Assembly: GCA_050942695.1 (NCBI GenBank)
Contig: JBMNNU010000054.1
Coordinates: 1 to 14,704 of the forward strand
Reading direction: 5' to 3'
Origin: JBMNNU01 sp050942695
GTDB lineage: Bacteria; Chloroflexota; UBA6077
Length of the DNA stretch: 14,704 nucleotides
Part shown: one piece after another, positions 13,749 through 14,704 of the stretch
Numbering within the stretch: the first letter of the stretch is position 1
Layout: each line of letters starts with the position of its first letter
Position numbers and translations under genes: made by a program
The notes under the pieces: generated by a model
Database searches by the model: none
Seen by the model: the letters and a program-made list of their open reading frames with translations, nothing else
What the model was told of the DNA's origin: nothing

Positions 13749-14393
13749 ATGGAAGCTCGAAGGCGAGAACCCGAGCGCGAGGAGCAGCGAGAAGCGCGCA
13801 TGGAGCCTGTAGAGGCCAGGCGAACCCCGGAGCCTATTGAGGCCAGAAGGGTCACAGAGCCTGAGCATGGTGGAGCGACCTTTGGCATGCGCGATCTCTC
13901 TCACTGGGGTCCCGTCTGGGCTGGTGTCATCGGGGGTTTCGCGGTGCTCATCCTACTGACCCTGTTGGGTCTGGGGATCGGGCTTGCGGCCTTCGATCCT
14001 ATAGCCGGGGCTGCAGGGGTCGGTACGTCGGCGTTCATCTGGGGCGCCATCATACTGTTGTTATCCTACTTCGTCGCAGGCTGGTTGGCAGGTAGGACAT
14101 CTTCCTTCCGAGGGTCCACATGGTCAGCCTTTGTTTTAGGCTCCCTGGTTTGGGCCTTGAGCGTGGTGCTTCTGGTATTGGCGACCTCCCTGGGCATAGC
14201 CGGAGTCCTGGGAGCTGTCGTGTCGCCGTTTAACATAGTTCTAGCACCGGGCGTCTCGGCCGCTGAGGCGATCACAGCCGCCGCAACAACCGCCATCTGG
14301 TCCTTTTTCGTGCTGCTGTTAGCCTGGGCTGCTGCTTTCGCCGGCGCGTACGTCGGTGTGAGAAGCATGATGGAGGAAGGATACGAGCGGTAG
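13749..14393 (+). CDS. Four-helix integral membrane protein with charged repetitive N-terminus
   Basis: This 214-residue protein begins with about 42 residues rich in Glu, Arg and Pro. An EARR-centred unit recurs about four times there (EARRREPE, EARMEPV, EARRTPEPI, EARRVTEPE). Four hydrophobic, glycine- and alanine-rich helices follow at about 55-80, 93-115, 124-158 and 178-203. A short charged tail (SMMEEGYER) ends the protein. It resembles small membrane proteins of the YrzE/TIGR04086 type of unknown function; I would not go further than that. The N-terminus is probably cytoplasmic, judged by charge. TTGGAGGT lies upstream of ATG 13749. The gene stands alone between two terminators. Other possibilities are a stress-response or general envelope protein. 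Confidence 0.8.
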   Translation: MEARRREPEREEQREARMEPVEARRTPEPIEARRVTEPEHGGATFGMRDLSHWGPVWAGVIGGFAVLILLTLLGLGIGLAAFDPIAGAAGVGTSAFIWGAIILLLSYFVAGWLAGRTSSFRGSTWSAFVLGSLVWALSVVLLVLATSLGIAGVLGAVVSPFNIVLAPGVSAAEAITAAATTAIWSFFVLLLAWAAAFAGAYVGVRSMMEEGYER

Positions 14394-14422
14394 TAACGCA
14401 GGAGACGTAATAGAGCTACCGA

Positions 14423-14469
14423 AGCAATGATTTAGGGGAGGTAAGTCAAACCTCCCCTAAATCATTGCT
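14423..14469. terminator. 20-bp perfect stem-loop between convergent genes
   Basis: A14423 to T14442 pairs exactly with A14450 to T14469 around a seven-base loop. Neither strand has a T-run after it, but the stem includes AGGGGAGGT/ACCTCCCCT and sits 30 bases after one stop codon and 27 bases before the other. It is likely a shared bidirectional terminator or 3'-end stabiliser. Confidence 0.75.
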
Positions 14470-14496
14470 GCAAACAGGAGCTCAATCTGTTGAGTA

Positions 14497-14704
14497 TCAG
14501 TCGGTGAAATCGCAGATGTAATAAACGCGGCCGTCGAGGGTGCGATAGACCCCAATTCCAACCTTTTTCAAACGGGAGTCTAGGATGTTCTGCCGATGCC
14601 CGTCATTGGGCGGGGTTTCGGCCATCATCTTTTCGTGGTTCTTGGCCACAGCCTCTCCATTGTTGCAGCCCTGAACTAAGCCCAGATTCTCAGCCGCCCT
14701 ACCA
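14497..14704 (-). CDS. CAP-domain (SCP/PR-1, YkwD-like) protein, C-terminal part only
   Basis: The frame enters from the right edge and ends at TGA 14497, giving the last 68 residues. They show the CAP signature: AENLGL, a central EAVAKNHEKMM helix, GHRQNILDSRLKKVGIGV, and the closing YYICDFTD strand. Bacterial CAP proteins are usually exported and often sit in the envelope. The conserved histidine in GHRQNIL is part of the family cavity. Catalytic function is not established for most members. The N-terminus, including any signal peptide or wall-binding module, lies outside the window. The gene converges on the membrane-protein gene across the 20-bp stem-loop. Confidence 0.87.
   Translation of the reverse strand, partial: GRAAENLGLVQGCNNGEAVAKNHEKMMAETPPNDGHRQNILDSRLKKVGIGVYRTLDGRVYYICDFTD

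Overview
This window most likely comes from a bacterium of the phylum Chloroflexota, probably one with anaerobic one-carbon metabolism. The assignment is an inference. It rests on a C-terminal module (positions 13145-13375) that I recognise from exported Chloroflexota proteins, on a DUF5679 zinc-ribbon mini-protein, on a PAC2-family protein, and on corrinoid/tetrahydrofolate methyl-transfer genes. No rRNA or tRNA gene, transposase or CRISPR array is visible.

Left third, minus strand (1-6400). In transcription order the genes are a PAC2-family protein, a small cupin, a FabI/FabL-like reductase, a corrinoid protein, a DUF1638 protein, lipoyl synthase (lipA), a methyl-tetrahydrofolate:corrinoid methyltransferase, and the start of a RACo-type ferredoxin/ASKHA corrinoid activator that leaves the window at base 1. 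A good promoter (TTGACA, 17-bp spacer, TAAAGT; 4949-4977) precedes the reductase, so the last six genes probably form one operon. lipA and the methyltransferase overlap by ATGA. The corrinoid protein would carry a methyl group, the methyltransferase would pass it to or from tetrahydrofolate, and the RACo-like protein would re-reduce inactivated Co(II). LipA would serve lipoyl enzymes such as glycine cleavage. No substrate-specific methyltransferase of the MttB/MtaB/MtgB type lies in the window.

Middle (6401-6997). This 600-base gap without a protein gene is the most unusual part. It has divergent promoters with overlapping inverted repeats, then about 420 bases that fold by eye into two separate closed RNA domains (6501-6654 and 6784-6917). 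Each is followed at some distance by a T-run. I match neither to a known RNA family. They lead into a cold-shock-domain protein.

Right half, plus strand (6998-14393). Downstream of the cold-shock gene lies a 1402-residue alpha-2-macroglobulin/complement-like thioester protein that looks strikingly animal-like, with the GCGEQ thioester, a C3-type HQEM histidine segment and a receptor-binding-like C-terminus. Then come an exported GH99-like glycosidase with the Chloroflexota-type C-terminal module, a 47-residue DUF5679 protein with a clear terminator, and a four-helix membrane protein with a charged repetitive N-terminus. At the right edge a minus-strand CAP-domain protein converges on it, and a perfect 20-bp stem-loop separates the two.
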